Below, one piece after another: positions 9,251-20,257 of a DNA stretch of 64,000 bases. The translations under genes and the position numbers were made by a program. This stretch comes from Alphaproteobacteria bacterium. Its GTDB lineage: Bacteria > Pseudomonadota > Alphaproteobacteria > Thalassobaculales > Thalassobaculaceae. How positions within the stretch are numbered: position 1 is the stretch's first letter; each line of letters opens with the position of its first letter. The notes below the pieces were generated by a model. The model worked only from the letters and a program-made list of their open reading frames with translations, was not told the origin of the DNA and did no database searches. Location: positions 62,001 through 126,000 of the forward strand of contig JANSYS010000011.1 in assembly GCA_024742275.1 (NCBI GenBank). Reading direction: 5' to 3'.

Positions 9251-9305
9251 GCCTGGCCTGACCCGTGGCGTGCCGGTACAGTCCGGCATGCCGCACCGCA
9301 AATAG

Positions 9306-9345
9306 AACCGGCCGCAGGTTCCCGATCGGGACGGCGGCCGGTTTT
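9306..9345 (+). terminator. Terminator after the molybdenum hydroxylase operon
   Basis: Arms AACCGGCCGC (9306-9315) and GCGGCCGGTT (9334-9343) pair perfectly over ten bases around an 18-base loop, which itself contains CCCGATCGGG. A short T run follows. It sits 55 bases after the stop of the large subunit gene. The weak T run lowers confidence. The remaining bases to 9522 show no gene. Confidence 0.65.
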
Positions 9346-9522
9346 GGTTGGACAGACTGCGGACACGACACCGAACCAAGCGCGCGGGATCGATCGGTTT
9401 CCGCACCACCAAGTTCATTCGGTTCTTTCCTGTGCCCCTTGATCGACCACCGCCTACCAACGGTAGTGGTCTGATTTTCCCTGTGTTAGAAAAACAAAGA
9501 AAAGCAAGGGTAGCCTGCCGTC

Positions 9523-10020
9523 ATGCATTCCGATGTCCCCAAGTCTTCGACCTTCGATGTACCGCCGTGGTTCTACGCGGATATGGAGATGGGGGTTCAG
9601 GATCAGGACCTGCGCGACGTTCTCGCCTATTGGGAGAATCTGAAAGAGGGCCAGGCGTTGCCGAACGCCTCTCTGGTCGACCCACTGGACCTCCGCAAAC
9701 ATCTCGGCAACCTGTTCATGGTCCGCGTGGGCCAGAACGGCGAGGAGTTCGTGTATTCGCTGATCGGAACCACGATCGCCGAGGTTTTGGATCGTGACTC
9801 CACAGGCCGTCGGGTAGAGGAGACGTTTCCGAAGGGACATCCCATAGCTGACATCTACCGCTTGATCTACAAACAGCGTCGGCCGGTACGCACCCATGGT
9901 CAGTTGAACTGGGTCAACAAGGACTAAAAGCGTTTCGAGTCGGTGATGCTGCCCTTGGTCGATGATAGCGACACAGTCGTTAAAATCCTGGGGGCGGCGC
10001 TCTACTTCCCCGGCCCGTGA
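9523..10020 (+). pseudogene. PAS_5-family sensory protein interrupted by an in-frame TAA
   Basis: From ATG 9523 the frame encodes 134 residues of a PAS-like domain (DUF/PAS_5 proteins are common in alphaproteobacteria and usually about 165 residues). It stops at TAA 9925-9927 right after LNWVNKD. The same frame continues without a gap as KRFESVMLPLVDDSDTVVKI and ends at TGA 10018. This is the normal C-terminal strand pair of the family, where an aromatic residue, usually Tyr, precedes the charged stretch. A single change of TAC or TAT to TAA explains it. Either the gene is recently inactivated, or the truncated form is made, or the base is a sequencing error. Confidence 0.75.
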
Positions 10021-10046
10021 CCCGCCGTTCGCCTTCCGACCCGCGC

Positions 10047-11390
10047 CTACTGCTTCATATGATCCGATAACTCGTCGAGCAGCCGCACCACCTCCTGCGA
10101 CGCGTCGGCGGCCTCTCGCACCAGAGCCGTAGCGCTGTGAAGATCACCAGCGGCGAACGCCTTGGCGGCGCCGATGCCGGCCCGGTGCACCTGCTGGTGC
10201 GGCTCAAGAAGCGCCGTCCAGGCGGGATGACCGACGAGGCGCGGATCCTTCTGAGCGTCGTACCACTTGCCGAGGCGGCAGCTATGGTGATCCGCCAACT
10301 CGTCGGCCCTTAGCATCTCGCGGCCGACGAGCATCTGCGACAATCGCCGCATCCAGATCATATGATCGGATTTCGCGGCGTGGAGGGTGCCGTTCGGCGT
10401 GCCGTCGTCGACGAAACCGTCGATCGCGGCGGCGATGGTCGGGCCGGTCTTCTCCAGAAGGGCGATCGTCGAATCAACCATGTAGACGTTGTTGGCGCTC
10501 ATGTCGGCAATCAGGGTCACACCTTCGGAAATCTCCGCGGTCGCCGATTGTTGCTCGCCGAGAATCTGGGTGACCTCGCCCATGCTGCGCGTCACCGACG
10601 AGATGCGGTCCGCCATGCTTTCCATCTCCTGCCCGACGACCTGGATGGTCCCCCGCCCCTCGTCGACCCGTTCCGCCCCGGACCGCATGATGCCGACAAT
10701 CTCCTCCATGTCGGATCGGATCGCGGAGATCCGATCGCGAATGTCGACGGTGGCGGTCGCCGTCTGGTTGGCCAGCGTCTTCACCTCACTGGCGACGACG
10801 GCGAATCCCTTTCCGGCCTCACCCGCCCGCGCCGCCTCGATCGTTGCGTTCAGGGCGAGCAGGTTGGTTTGCTTGGCGATCGTCTCGATGGTCGAGACGA
10901 TGTCGCCGATAGCGACCGACGCCTCCGCGAGGGAGTTCACCTTCTGGACGGCGGACTGAACGACCTGGAAAACGCCCTCCATCGCGTCCACCGCCTGATT
11001 GGCCGCCGTCCTGCCGTTGTCGGACACGGCCGCCGCCTCGGCCGCCTCCGCGGTGACGCCCTCCGTCGTATGGCTGATGGTCTGTACCGTGACAGTCAGT
11101 TCGTCGACGGCAGAGGCGATCGATTGCGCGCGATTGTCCACCTCCCGCAGCGACGTCATCATTTCCGCCGTCCTGCGCACGCCATCGCTGGCGGTCACGG
11201 ACATGTCGACCCACCGTTTGAGGCGGGACTCAGCATCCGCCCCGCCGCTCCTAAGACGCAGGAGTTTTCGACCGAGGTCGCCTCCCTCACGTGCGACCAG
11301 TTCCTCATTCCCGGCCAACATCGCATCGATAAGTTCCTCGGCCGACAAGGAGGCCGAGAGTTCCGCGTTGGCCGAGTGTGCGCTGCTCAT
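10047..11390 (-). CDS. Soluble methyl-accepting chemotaxis protein with C-terminal CZB domain
   Basis: Chemoreceptor of 447 residues with no membrane segment, so it should act in the cytoplasm. The coiled signalling domain has the conserved hairpin tip around [20 protein letters not shown], followed by [15 protein letters not shown]. The C-terminal 120 residues match the zinc-binding CZB domain: SDHMIWM, then [11 protein letters not shown], then PHQQVHRAG supply the His and Cys ligands. CZB receptors are known to sense zinc or hypochlorite-linked oxidation in some bacteria; the ligand here is not shown. It is a single gene, convergent with the broken PAS gene. No chemotaxis operon is in the window. 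Confidence 0.93.
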   Translation of the reverse strand: MSSAHSANAELSASLSAEELIDAMLAGNEELVAREGGDLGRKLLRLRSGGADAESRLKRWVDMSVTASDGVRRTAEMMTSLREVDNRAQSIASAVDELTVTVQTISHTTEGVTAEAAEAAAVSDNGRTAANQAVDAMEGVFQVVQSAVQKVNSLAEASVAIGDIVSTIETIAKQTNLLALNATIEAARAGEAGKGFAVVASEVKTLANQTATATVDIRDRISAIRSDMEEIVGIMRSGAERVDEGRGTIQVVGQEMESMADRISSVTRSMGEVTQILGEQQSATAEISEGVTLIADMSANNVYMVDSTIALLEKTGPTIAAAIDGFVDDGTPNGTLHAAKSDHMIWMRRLSQMLVGREMLRADELADHHSCRLGKWYDAQKDPRLVGHPAWTALLEPHQQVHRAGIGAAKAFAAGDLHSATALVREAADASQEVVRLLDELSDHMKQ

Positions 11391-11547
11391 TCCCCGATCC
11401 CCCTGATATGCCCGTCACCAGGCAAAGATCGTAGATAATGACGCGTCGATGTTTACAATTTACTAACGGTTGCAATCCGTCACCCCACCGCCCGGCCGGT
11501 CTTCGACGACCGAGCAGTGGGAGAGGATCGGCCCCCGACCGATGCCT

Positions 11548-14500
11548 TCAGGCGCGCTTGTCGGCCGAAACCGGGCCATCCGAACTGGGCGTGGCAGGTG
11601 TTTTCGTTTGGCGCCGAGAGAAGAGCTGCATCACCACGACGAAGAACAGTGGCACGAAGAAGATCGCCAGGACCGTGGCGGAAATCATGCCCCCCATGAC
11701 GCTGGTGCCGATCGCCTGACGGCTCGCCGCTCCTGCCCCAGTGCTGATCGCAAGCGGCAGCACGCCGAGAGTGAAGGCCATGGACGTCATGATGATGGGC
11801 CGGAAACGCTGGCGGGCCGCCTCCACCGTCGCGTCAAGGAGGCTCATCCCGTCGTCGTAGAGCTCGCGGGCGAACTCCACGATCAGGATTGCATTCTTGG
11901 CCGAGAGTCCGACCGTCGTGAGCAGCCCGACCTGGAAGTACACGTCATTGGGAAGCACCCGCAGGTAGGCTGCCACCACGGCGCCGAACACGCCGAGCGG
12001 CACGACGAGCAACACCGACACCGGTATCGTCCAGCTCTCGTAGAGCGCCGCCAGACACAGAAAGATCACCAGGACCGACAGCGCGTAGAGCGCGGGAGCC
12101 TGGTCTCCGGACATCCGCTCCTCGTAGGACAGACCGGACCATTCGTAGCCGATGCCGTCGGGCAGGTTCTGGACCATGTCCTGCATCGCCTGCATCGCGA
12201 CACCGGAGCTCACCCCTGGCGCCCCCTGCCCCAGGATCTCGACGGAAGACGCGCCGTTGAACCGCTCGAGACGGGGGGAGCCGTAAGTCCAACGGGATTC
12301 CGCGAAGGCGGAGAATGGCACCATCTCGCCGTAGCTGTTGCGCACGTACCACCGGTCCAGATCGTCCGGCATCATGCGATACGGTGCGTCAGCCTGCAGG
12401 TAGACCTTCTTTACCCGGCCTTTCTCCATGAAGTCGTTCACGTAGGATGCGCCCCATGCGGTCGACAGCGTGTCGTTGATGTCCGCGATCGACAGTCCGA
12501 GGGCGCTCGCCTTCTCATGGTCAACCGTGACGCGGAACTGAGGGGTGTCGGAGAAGCCGTTCGGGCGGACCTGGAAGAGCCTCGGGTCTTGTGACGCCAT
12601 GCCGAGAAGCTGACCCCGGGCTTGCATTATCGTCTCGTGGCCGACCCCGGCGCGATCGACCAGTTGGAACTCGAAGCCGGTCGCATTACCGAGTTCCACG
12701 ATCGCCGGCGGCGTGAAGGCGAAGATCTGCGCCTCGCGCACCTGCGACAGGGCGCCGAAGGCCCGCCCGACGATCGCGAAGACAGGATCCGGACGCACGC
12801 TCCAGTCCTTGAGATTAATGAAGGCGATACCGGTGTTCTGTCCCCGTCCGCTGAAACTGAACCCGGCAACTGTGAACAGGCCGTTCACGTTGTCCTTCTC
12901 GGCTTCGAGAAAGTGCTTCTCCACCTTCTCCAGAACGCCCACGGTCCGCTCCTGGCTGGCGTTGTCCGGAAGCGAGACCTGGGCGAACATGATCCCCTGA
13001 TCCTCGTTCGGCAGGAACGAAGTGGGCAGGCGCAGGAACACCGCGGCAAGACCGCCGACGATCAACAGGTAGAGCAGCCCATAGCGCCACTTGCGGCCGA
13101 CCACATGGCCAACGCTGCCCTGATAGAAGCGGTTGGCCCTGGCGAAACCGCGATTGAACCAACCGAACGGCCCCCGGGTGCTGTCGTGATCGCCCTTCGG
13201 CTTCAGCATCGATGCGCAAAGAGCCGGCGTCAGCACGATGGCGATGATCACCGACAACACCATCGAGGAGACGATGGTGATCGAGAACTGCCGATAGATC
13301 GCGCCCGTCGAACCGCCGAAGAAGGCCATCGGGACGAACACCGCCGACAGCACCATGGCGATGCCGACCAACGCACCGGTGATCTGCGACATCGATTTCT
13401 TGGTCGCCTCACGCGCATCGAGGCCGTCCTCGTGCATCACACGCTCGACGTTCTCGACCACCACGATGGCGTCGTCCACCAGCAATCCGATGGCGAGGAC
13501 CATGCCGAACATCGTCAGCGTGTTGATGGAAAAGCCGAAGGCCGCAAGAACGCCGAATGTCCCCAGCAGAATAACCGGCACCGCGATCGTCGGAATGAGC
13601 GTGGCTCGGATGTTCTGCAGGAACAGGAACATCACCAGGAAAACGAGACCGATCGCCTCGAACAGGGTATGGACCACCTCGGTGATCGAAATCTTGACGA
13701 ACGGGGTTGTGTCGTAGGGATAGACCACGTCCAGGCCAGCCGGAAAGAACGGCCTCAATTCGGCGATCTTGGCGCGCACCGCCTCCGCCGTATCGAGAGC
13801 GTTGGCGCCGGACGCAAGATTGAGGCCGAGGCCGACGGCAGGTTGGCCGTTGTAGCGGGCAACGGTCTCGTAGGAAGCGGCGCCGATTTCGATACGGGCG
13901 ACGTCCTTCAACCGGACCTGCGACCCGTCGGTGTTCACCCGCACGAGGATGTTACCGAATTGCTCGGGCGTCTCCAGACGGGTCTGGGCGATCAGCGTGG
14001 CATTGATCTGCTGACCGGGTACGGCCGGCGCGCCGCCGATCTGGCCAGCGGATATCTCGGCGTTCTGGGCCCTGATGGCAGCGCTGATCTCGGAGATCGT
14101 GATGCCGAAACTCTGCAGCTTGGAGGGATCGAGCCAGATCCGCATCGCATGCTCGGAGCCGAACAGGGTCAAGGATCCGACGCCGTCGACGCGGCTGATC
14201 GGGTCCCGCACGTTGTCGGCGACATAGTTCGCGATGTCGCTCTGCGGCATGCCGGTATCGGACACGAAACCTAGAACCAGCAGAAAGCTGCCGCTGCTCT
14301 TGGCGACCTTGATGCCCTGCTGGACAACGGATTCCGGCAACAGCGGCGTGGCGAGTTGCAGCTTGTTCTGGGTCTGAACCTGCGCGATGTCGGGATCGGC
14401 CTCGGGATCGAAGGTCAGCGTGATCGTGGCGGCGCCGCTGCTGTCGCTGGTCGACTTGATGTAGCGGAGATGGTCGAGCCCGGTCATCTGCTGCTCGATC

Positions 14501-14691
14501 ACCTGGGTAACCGTATCCTCCAGCGTCTTCGCCGACGCGCCGGGATAGCTGGCGGTGATCTGCACCGTGGGCGCGGCCACGGGCGGATACTGCTCGATCG
14601 GAAGCTTCAGGATGGAGAGCCCACCCGCGAGCATGATGACAATGGCGATGACCCAGGCGAAGACCGGGCGGTCGATAAAGAAACTGGCCAT
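11548..14691 (-). CDS. RND efflux pump inner-membrane transporter (AcrB/MexB family)
   Basis: Proton-driven drug exporter of 1047 residues. The start is set at ATG 14691 ([17 protein letters not shown]), with GAGG eight bases before it; the frame is open 15 codons further but those overlap poorly with the family. Family marks: the proton-relay pair in [18 protein letters not shown], the relay lysine in [13 protein letters not shown], and two repeats of six membrane segments with large periplasmic loops. It follows the membrane fusion protein gene by ten bases. No outer-membrane channel gene is present, so an OprM/TolC protein must come from elsewhere. Confidence 0.96.
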   Translation of the reverse strand: MASFFIDRPVFAWVIAIVIMLAGGLSILKLPIEQYPPVAAPTVQITASYPGASAKTLEDTVTQVIEQQMTGLDHLRYIKSTSDSSGAATITLTFDPEADPDIAQVQTQNKLQLATPLLPESVVQQGIKVAKSSGSFLLVLGFVSDTGMPQSDIANYVADNVRDPISRVDGVGSLTLFGSEHAMRIWLDPSKLQSFGITISEISAAIRAQNAEISAGQIGGAPAVPGQQINATLIAQTRLETPEQFGNILVRVNTDGSQVRLKDVARIEIGAASYETVARYNGQPAVGLGLNLASGANALDTAEAVRAKIAELRPFFPAGLDVVYPYDTTPFVKISITEVVHTLFEAIGLVFLVMFLFLQNIRATLIPTIAVPVILLGTFGVLAAFGFSINTLTMFGMVLAIGLLVDDAIVVVENVERVMHEDGLDAREATKKSMSQITGALVGIAMVLSAVFVPMAFFGGSTGAIYRQFSITIVSSMVLSVIIAIVLTPALCASMLKPKGDHDSTRGPFGWFNRGFARANRFYQGSVGHVVGRKWRYGLLYLLIVGGLAAVFLRLPTSFLPNEDQGIMFAQVSLPDNASQERTVGVLEKVEKHFLEAEKDNVNGLFTVAGFSFSGRGQNTGIAFINLKDWSVRPDPVFAIVGRAFGALSQVREAQIFAFTPPAIVELGNATGFEFQLVDRAGVGHETIMQARGQLLGMASQDPRLFQVRPNGFSDTPQFRVTVDHEKASALGLSIADINDTLSTAWGASYVNDFMEKGRVKKVYLQADAPYRMMPDDLDRWYVRNSYGEMVPFSAFAESRWTYGSPRLERFNGASSVEILGQGAPGVSSGVAMQAMQDMVQNLPDGIGYEWSGLSYEERMSGDQAPALYALSVLVIFLCLAALYESWTIPVSVLLVVPLGVFGAVVAAYLRVLPNDVYFQVGLLTTVGLSAKNAILIVEFARELYDDGMSLLDATVEAARQRFRPIIMTSMAFTLGVLPLAISTGAGAASRQAIGTSVMGGMISATVLAIFFVPLFFVVVMQLFSRRQTKTPATPSSDGPVSADKRA

Positions 14692-14701
14692 GTGATCGTC
14701 C

Positions 14702-15892
14702 TCAGCCCGCCGCGCTCGACTGCCGCGCGCCATCATCGGACGCCGCTGGTTTCTGCACCTCTACCGGCGTAACGGTCGCTCCCGGCCGGACACGCTGCAG
14801 GCCATCGAAAACGACCCTCTGACCGGCGCTCAACCCTTTGTCGATCAACCAGTTCTCGCCGGACGCATCGACAATGTGGACCTGAGCCTGAGAGACCGAA
14901 TTGTCGTCGGCGATCACGTAGACGAAGGGATCGCCCGCCGCGTTGAAGCTGACCGCCGCCTGGGGAACCAGGAAGCCGCTCTCGACCACGCCCTGATTCA
15001 CGATGCCGTGCACGAACATGCCGGGCAGAAGCTCGCGTTCGGGGTTCGGAAACACCGCACGAAGCCTTACCGATCCGGTCGTTTCGTCGACCGTCACTTC
15101 GGAGAACTGCATGGTCCCGGGATGATCGTAAGCGAGATCAATCGCGTCCAGGATCAGCGTGACCGGCAGTTCCTCTTTGCTGCCGAGCACCCTCTCGCCG
15201 GTCCGGAACATCTGACGCAACCTCAGCAGCGAAGCGCTGGACTGGGTGAAGTCGACGTTGATCGGGTCCAACTGGGTGATCGTCGCGAGCGCGGCCGCCT
15301 GCCCGGCGGTCACCAACGCGCCTTCGGTGATCGACGACCGCCCGATCTGGCCACCGATCGGTGCCAGGACTTCCGTGTAGCCGAGATTGATTTTGGCGGC
15401 ATCGAGGGCAGCCTGGGCCGCTGCGACGCTGGCCTTGTTCTCCTGCTCCTCGGCGACGACGTCGTCATAGGCCTGGCGGCTGACAGCATTGGTCTTCACC
15501 AGGCTTTCATAGCGACGCAGCTTCGTCCGCGTGGAATTCAGGGTCGCCTGTGCCCGCTCCATATCCGCCTCTGCCATCTTGACGTCGGCCTCGTACACGG
15601 CGGCGTCGATCTGGTAGAGCGGCTGACCGGCCTCGACCGTGGACCCCTCTTCGAAAAGACGTTTGGTGACGATGCCGTCGACTTGCGGCCGGACCTCGGC
15701 CATGCGGAACGCGACCACCCGCCCCGGAAGACGCGCCGTCAGATCGACCGGCTCCGGAGAGACCACGGTGAAGCCGACCTGCGCCGGGGGACGCGGCGCG
15801 GGTGCGGAGGCCTGATTGCCCTCGTCGCAGGCTACAAGGGCGATGGTCGCCAGGGCGACGGCACACAAACGGGTCAGAAAAACCTTCGGCAC
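14702..15892 (-). CDS. RND efflux periplasmic adaptor (membrane fusion lipoprotein)
   Basis: Adaptor of 396 residues linking the RND pump to an outer-membrane channel. The frame is open from 16180, but the likely start is GTG 15892: it has GAGG upstream and gives a lipoprotein signal peptide ([20 protein letters not shown]) with a lipobox cysteine. Biotinyl-lipoyl halves flank a helical hairpin (residues about 95-170), followed by the beta-barrel and membrane-proximal domains, as in AcrA/MexA. An upstream start would extend over the operator region and into the divergent regulator gene, which argues against it. Confidence 0.92.
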   Translation of the reverse strand: MPKVFLTRLCAVALATIALVACDEGNQASAPAPRPPAQVGFTVVSPEPVDLTARLPGRVVAFRMAEVRPQVDGIVTKRLFEEGSTVEAGQPLYQIDAAVYEADVKMAEADMERAQATLNSTRTKLRRYESLVKTNAVSRQAYDDVVAEEQENKASVAAAQAALDAAKINLGYTEVLAPIGGQIGRSSITEGALVTAGQAAALATITQLDPINVDFTQSSASLLRLRQMFRTGERVLGSKEELPVTLILDAIDLAYDHPGTMQFSEVTVDETTGSVRLRAVFPNPERELLPGMFVHGIVNQGVVESGFLVPQAAVSFNAAGDPFVYVIADDNSVSQAQVHIVDASGENWLIDKGLSAGQRVVFDGLQRVRPGATVTPVEVQKPAASDDGARQSSAAG

Positions 15893-15970
15893 GATCGGGG
15901 TCCTCGTCTTGAGATCGCATCGCGCGGACGGCAATTGCCCGATCCGCCGGGTTGCGGCTTGATCTAATTC

Positions 15971-15986
15971 TGTACTCGATAGTACA
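15971..15986. promoter_or_regulatory. Palindromic operator between efflux operon and tetR gene
   Basis: TGTACTCGATAGTACA has perfect six-base arms (TGTACT and AGTACA) around a four-base centre. It lies 78 bases before the adaptor gene start on one strand and 66 bases before the TetR gene on the other. This is the place and form expected for the site through which a TetR regulator represses both the pump and itself. Confidence 0.7.
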
Positions 15987-16052
15987 TTTTCTGAGGGGCG
16001 ACAAGAACGGTTTGCAGCCAGACTTCGATCTGCGGGGGAGATAGCCATTTCT

Positions 16053-16712
16053 ATGACATGCGAAAAAAGCTCCAGGAAGACGTCCACACGAGGCGAGGCG
16101 CGGCGACGCGCCTTGATCGAAGCCACCTGGAGTCTGGTTAAGGAGATTGGGATCGAGGCGACGACCCTGGACGAGATCATCGCGCGCGCCGGGGGATCGC
16201 GGGCGACGATCTATTCCGTTTTCGGCGACAAGGACGGACTGATCGAAGCTGCAGTGGGAGAAAACTGTTCGGCCTTCGCCGAGCACATGATGGGAATGCT
16301 CGAGGACAGAGAGGACCCCGCCGCCGCGCTTACGTCGCTCGCACACGACCTGGTTACCCATATCTGGACGCCGGAGGCGATGCGGATTTTCGGCAGTTTC
16401 CTGACCGAAGGATACCGCTTCCCGCAGGTGATGGAGGCGTTTCTGGAGAACGGTCCGCGCCGGTTGGAGAAGCGGTTGGCCGACTACCTCTCCGACATGC
16501 GCGACAACAATCGCGCGCAGATCGATGACCCGGTTTTCGCCGCCAAACTGTTCCTCGACACCTTGCACGGAGACTGGCTTATCGGATGCCTGGACGGATC
16601 GGAGACCGCCCGCGATCCGGCTGGCGAAGAAACGGCGCGGTGGATCGGCCAAGTGGTCGCCAGAACCCTGACCCGTCCGGCACCGAGCGCAACCGGAAGC
16701 GCCCAGCCGTAG
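16053..16712 (+). CDS. TetR/AcrR family transcriptional regulator
   Basis: Repressor-type protein of 219 residues, divergent from the RND pump genes, so probably their local regulator. The N-terminal helix-turn-helix is clear: TTLDEIIARAGGSRATIYSVFGDKDGLIEAA (residues about 36-66, given here in parts as TTLDEIIARAGGSRATIYSV and FGDKDGLI). The C-terminal ligand domain is variable, so the inducer cannot be told. ATG 16053 lies about 13 bases after a GGGGGAG ribosome-like site; an ATT codon at 16047 would be better spaced and is an alternative start. Confidence 0.92.
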   Translation: MTCEKSSRKTSTRGEARRRALIEATWSLVKEIGIEATTLDEIIARAGGSRATIYSVFGDKDGLIEAAVGENCSAFAEHMMGMLEDREDPAAALTSLAHDLVTHIWTPEAMRIFGSFLTEGYRFPQVMEAFLENGPRRLEKRLADYLSDMRDNNRAQIDDPVFAAKLFLDTLHGDWLIGCLDGSETARDPAGEETARWIGQVVARTLTRPAPSATGSAQP

Positions 16713-16853
16713 GCCCTATCAAGACGGAACCGGCAGCCGCCCTTCGCGCCTTCACCTTTGACTGATTGTCCAGAGACGGTCCTCGCATTGCCTTTCGGCA
16801 TTGAGATATAACGGGATCCGAGATTCCCGGACTCTGCAACTCTTTGGATAGCC

Positions 16854-19800
16854 ATGTCGATCAAGGCCGCGATCCACCACCTCACGCACTACCGGTACGA
16901 CCGTCCGGTAACCCTTGGACCGCAGATCATCCGCCTGCGACCGGCGCCCTACAGTCGGACGCGCGTGATCTCGCATTCGCTCAAAGTGTCGCCGAACACG
17001 CATTTCGTAAACCATCAGCAAGATCCATACGGCAATTGGCTGTCCCGCTTCGTCTTCCCCGAGCCCGTGCGCGAACTGAAGATCGAAGTCGATCTCGTCG
17101 CCGACATGACGGTCTACAACCCGTTCGACTTCTTCGTCGAGGAGTCGGCGGATACATGGCCGTTCTCCTATCCGGAGGAACTGCGCGACGACCTGTCGAT
17201 CTACATGCGGCCGGAGGGAACCGGTCCGCTGCTGCAGAACTTCCTGGCCACCATCGACCGCACCCCTAAAGGCACCGTCGATTTTGTCGTCGAGTTGAAC
17301 CGCCAGGTCTCGGAGATGGTCAAGTACCTGATCCGCATGGAGCCGGGGGTCCAGGCGCCCGAACAAACGCTTGAGCTGGCAAGCGGTTCTTGCCGGGATT
17401 CTAGCTGGCTCCTGGTTCAGATCCTGCGCCATCTCGGTTTCGCCGCCCGCTTCGTGTCCGGTTATCTGATTCAACTCAAGCCGGATCTGGTCGCCCTGGA
17501 TGGTCCGGCCGGAACGGATCACGATTTCACGGACCTGCACGCCTGGGCCGAGGTCTATCTTCCGGGCGCGGGCTGGATCGGCTTGGACCCGACATCCGGT
17601 CTGCTGACGGGCGAAAGCCACATCCCTTTGGCCGCCTGTCCACACTACCGGAACGCCGCGCCGATTTCCGGTTGGGCCAGCGTCGCAGATGTCGATTTCG
17701 CCTTCGACATGACCGTCAAACGCGTCGCCGAGCACCCCCGCATCACCAAGCCGTTCTCGGATGACGCCTGGGACGCGCTGCATGCCCTTGGCGAAAAGGT
17801 GGATCGGGAACTCGACGCCGGCGATGTTCGCCTGACGATGGGAGGCGAGCCGACCTTCGTGTCCATCGACGACTTCGAGTCGGAGGAATGGAACACCGCC
17901 GCTGTCGGTCCGATGAAGCGCGGGCTCGCCGATGTGCTGATCCGCCGCCTGCGGGACCGCTTCGCCCCCAATGGTTTCCTCCACTATGGGCAGGGCAAGT
18001 GGTATCCTGGCGAAACGCTGCCCCGTTGGACGTTTTCGCTGTACTGGCGCCGCGACGGCAAGCCGCTATGGCAAGACGCCGACATGATCGCCGGCGAAAC
18101 GGAAACCCTACATGCCGGCCCCAAGGAGGCCGAGGCGCTTCTGCAGGCGATCGCGGAGAACCTGGAGGTCGAACGGGACTACGTTGTTCCGGCCTTCGAG
18201 GATCCCGCCGAATGGGTCCTCAAAGAAGCGAACCTGCCCGAGAACGTTACCCCCGAGAACTCCAAGCTGCGCGATCCCGAGGAACGCCACCGGATCGCCC
18301 GGGTGTTCAGCCGCGGACTGACGGAGGCTGCCGGGTATGTCCTGCCGGTACAGCGCTGGCAGTCGCGCGCCAGCGACGCCCGCCGCTGGCGGTCGGAGCT
18401 TTGGAAGCCGCGGCGCGGCCATGTCTTTCTTGTCCCCGGCGACAGCCCGGTCGGCTACCGCCTGCCCCTCGGCTCCCTGCCCTATGTTCCGCCGTCCCAA
18501 TACCCTTACGTGAACATCGCTGACCCCTGGGAGGAGAAAGGGCCGCTGCCCGAGTTCGGCGCGCCGCCGGAAGCAGGCGCCGGGGAAGCGGGCGCCGGGG
18601 AAGCGGGCGCCGGGGAAGCGGGCGCCGGGGAAGCAGGCGCAGACGCGGCGGCGCCGGAACAGCTTCGGGCCCGTTTCACTCCCGGAGGACATGTTCAGCC
18701 CGTCATCGAACAGCATGTCGGCGAGGTCGGAGGCGCGGTGCGCACGGCCATCGCCGTCGAGCCGCGCGACGGCCGGCTCTGCGTCTTCATGCCGCCGGTC
18801 GAAAGGGCGGACGATTATCTGGAATTGCTGGACGCTGTGGAGCGCGCGGCGACCCAGGTCGGCACCAAGGTCCATATCGAAGGGTATGCGCCACCGACCG
18901 ATCCGCGCCTGAACGTGATCCGCGTCGCCCCGGACCCGGGCGTGATCGAGGTCAACATCCATCCCGCTGCGAGCTGGAAAGAGTGCGTGGCGATCACAGA
19001 AGGGGTCTACGAGGAGGCGCGGCAATCGCGTCTCGGCGCCGACAAGTTCATGATCGACGGCAAGCATACCGGCACGGGCGGCGGCAACCATGTCGTCGTC
19101 GGCGGCGCCAATCCGGCGGATAGTCCTTTCCTGCGGCGGCCGGATCTGCTGCGGTCGATCATCCTGCACTGGCAGCGCCATCCGAGCCTCTCATACCTTT
19201 TCTCCGGACTCTTCATCGGACCGACCAGCCAGGCGCCGCGGATCGACGACGCGCGGCACGACACGCTGTACGAACTTGAAATCGCCCTTGGCCAGATTCC
19301 GCACCCCGACAGCGGCGAAGCACCGGCGCCGTGGCTGGTCGACCGGCTCCTGCGCAACATGCTGACGGACGTCACCGGCAACACCCATCGCTCGGAAATC
19401 TGCATCGACAAGATGTATTCGCCGGACGGACCCACCGGCCGACTGGGCCTCGTCGAGTTCCGTGGCTTCGAGATGCCGCCGGACCCGCGCATGAGCCTGG
19501 CCCAGCAGCTTCTTCTCCGGGCGCTGATCGCCCGGTTCTGGAAGTCTCCGGTGGCCGGGAACTTCACCCGCTGGGGGACCACCCTTCTCGACCGTTTCAT
19601 GCTCCCGCATTTCGTCTGGAGCGACTTTATGGACGTGCTCCAGGACCTGCGGCTGAACGGTTTCGAGTTCCGGTCGGAATGGTACGAAGCGCAGGCCGAG
19701 TTCCGGTTTCCGTTCTGCGGCGAGGTCGAGTACGAAGGCGTCCATCTCGAGTTGCGCCAGGCATTGGAACCCTGGCACGTCCTCGGCGAGACCGGTGCCA

Positions 19801-20255
19801 TCGGCGGCACAGCGCGCTATACGGACAGTTCCACGGAACGCCTGCAGGTGAAACTCACCGCGCTCGACCCGGACCGCTACATCGTGACCTGCAACCAGCG
19901 GCGGCTGCCCCTGCACGGCACAGAGACCAGTGGCGTTTCCGTCGGCGGCGTCCGTTTCAAGGCCTGGAAACCGGCCATGGCCATGCATCCGGTGATTCCG
20001 GTACATGCCCCACTGACCTTCGACATATTCGACACCTGGTCGGGACGGGCACTCGGTGGCTGCGTCTATCACGTCGCCCATCCGGGCGGCCGCAACTACG
20101 AAACCTTTCCGGTCAATGCCAACGAGGCGGAGGCCCGTCGTCTGGCCCGCTTCGAGTTCCATGGCCACACGCCGGGCGCCTATGAGCCGGCACCCGAGAC
20201 CGCGCATCCCGAATTCCCAATGACACTTGATCTGAGGCGGGCGGCCGGAACCTGA
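16854..20255 (+). CDS. Transglutaminase-like protein fused to DUF2126 (COG4196)
   Basis: Large two-domain protein of 1133 residues. The first 290 residues are a transglutaminase-like domain: the catalytic Cys is in GSCRDSS (near 180), the His in [10 protein letters not shown] and the Asp in GLDPTSG. The rest is the DUF2126 region, linked by earlier comparative work to COOH-NH2 ligase chemistry, though no activity is shown. A low-complexity EAGAG repeat (18570-18644) lies inside the DUF2126 part. The ATP-grasp/alpha-E gene begins two bases after its stop, giving the known but uncharacterised transglutaminase/ATP-grasp/alpha-E cluster. The start ATG 16854 has only a weak ribosome site. Confidence 0.92.
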   Translation: MSIKAAIHHLTHYRYDRPVTLGPQIIRLRPAPYSRTRVISHSLKVSPNTHFVNHQQDPYGNWLSRFVFPEPVRELKIEVDLVADMTVYNPFDFFVEESADTWPFSYPEELRDDLSIYMRPEGTGPLLQNFLATIDRTPKGTVDFVVELNRQVSEMVKYLIRMEPGVQAPEQTLELASGSCRDSSWLLVQILRHLGFAARFVSGYLIQLKPDLVALDGPAGTDHDFTDLHAWAEVYLPGAGWIGLDPTSGLLTGESHIPLAACPHYRNAAPISGWASVADVDFAFDMTVKRVAEHPRITKPFSDDAWDALHALGEKVDRELDAGDVRLTMGGEPTFVSIDDFESEEWNTAAVGPMKRGLADVLIRRLRDRFAPNGFLHYGQGKWYPGETLPRWTFSLYWRRDGKPLWQDADMIAGETETLHAGPKEAEALLQAIAENLEVERDYVVPAFEDPAEWVLKEANLPENVTPENSKLRDPEERHRIARVFSRGLTEAAGYVLPVQRWQSRASDARRWRSELWKPRRGHVFLVPGDSPVGYRLPLGSLPYVPPSQYPYVNIADPWEEKGPLPEFGAPPEAGAGEAGAGEAGAGEAGAGEAGADAAAPEQLRARFTPGGHVQPVIEQHVGEVGGAVRTAIAVEPRDGRLCVFMPPVERADDYLELLDAVERAATQVGTKVHIEGYAPPTDPRLNVIRVAPDPGVIEVNIHPAASWKECVAITEGVYEEARQSRLGADKFMIDGKHTGTGGGNHVVVGGANPADSPFLRRPDLLRSIILHWQRHPSLSYLFSGLFIGPTSQAPRIDDARHDTLYELEIALGQIPHPDSGEAPAPWLVDRLLRNMLTDVTGNTHRSEICIDKMYSPDGPTGRLGLVEFRGFEMPPDPRMSLAQQLLLRALIARFWKSPVAGNFTRWGTTLLDRFMLPHFVWSDFMDVLQDLRLNGFEFRSEWYEAQAEFRFPFCGEVEYEGVHLELRQALEPWHVLGETGAIGGTARYTDSSTERLQVKLTALDPDRYIVTCNQRRLPLHGTETSGVSVGGVRFKAWKPAMAMHPVIPVHAPLTFDIFDTWSGRALGGCVYHVAHPGGRNYETFPVNANEAEARRLARFEFHGHTPGAYEPAPETAHPEFPMTLDLRRAAGT
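18570..18644 (+). repeat. Five tandem 15-base units encoding EAGAG
   Basis: The unit GAAGCGGGCGCCGGG repeats in frame five times; the first unit uses GCA for Ala and the last ends in GCAGAC (EAGAD). It lies in a linker of the DUF2126 protein. Near-identical copies suggest recent slippage, so copy number may vary between strains. Confidence 0.9.
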
Positions 20256-20257
20256 CG

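Noticed and set aside
12622-14274. A 550-codon plus-strand frame opposite the RND transporter gene
   Set aside because: The RND gene has the expected proton-relay residues and length; the plus frame is His/Arg/Asp-rich antisense noise.
14702-16180. The longer 492-residue version of the membrane fusion protein
   Set aside because: The extra N-terminal part crosses the palindromic operator and overlaps the divergent TetR gene; GTG 15892 gives a proper lipoprotein signal.
18570-18644. Regular 15-base repeats considered as a CRISPR-like array
   Set aside because: The units are contiguous, without spacers, and in frame inside a protein gene.
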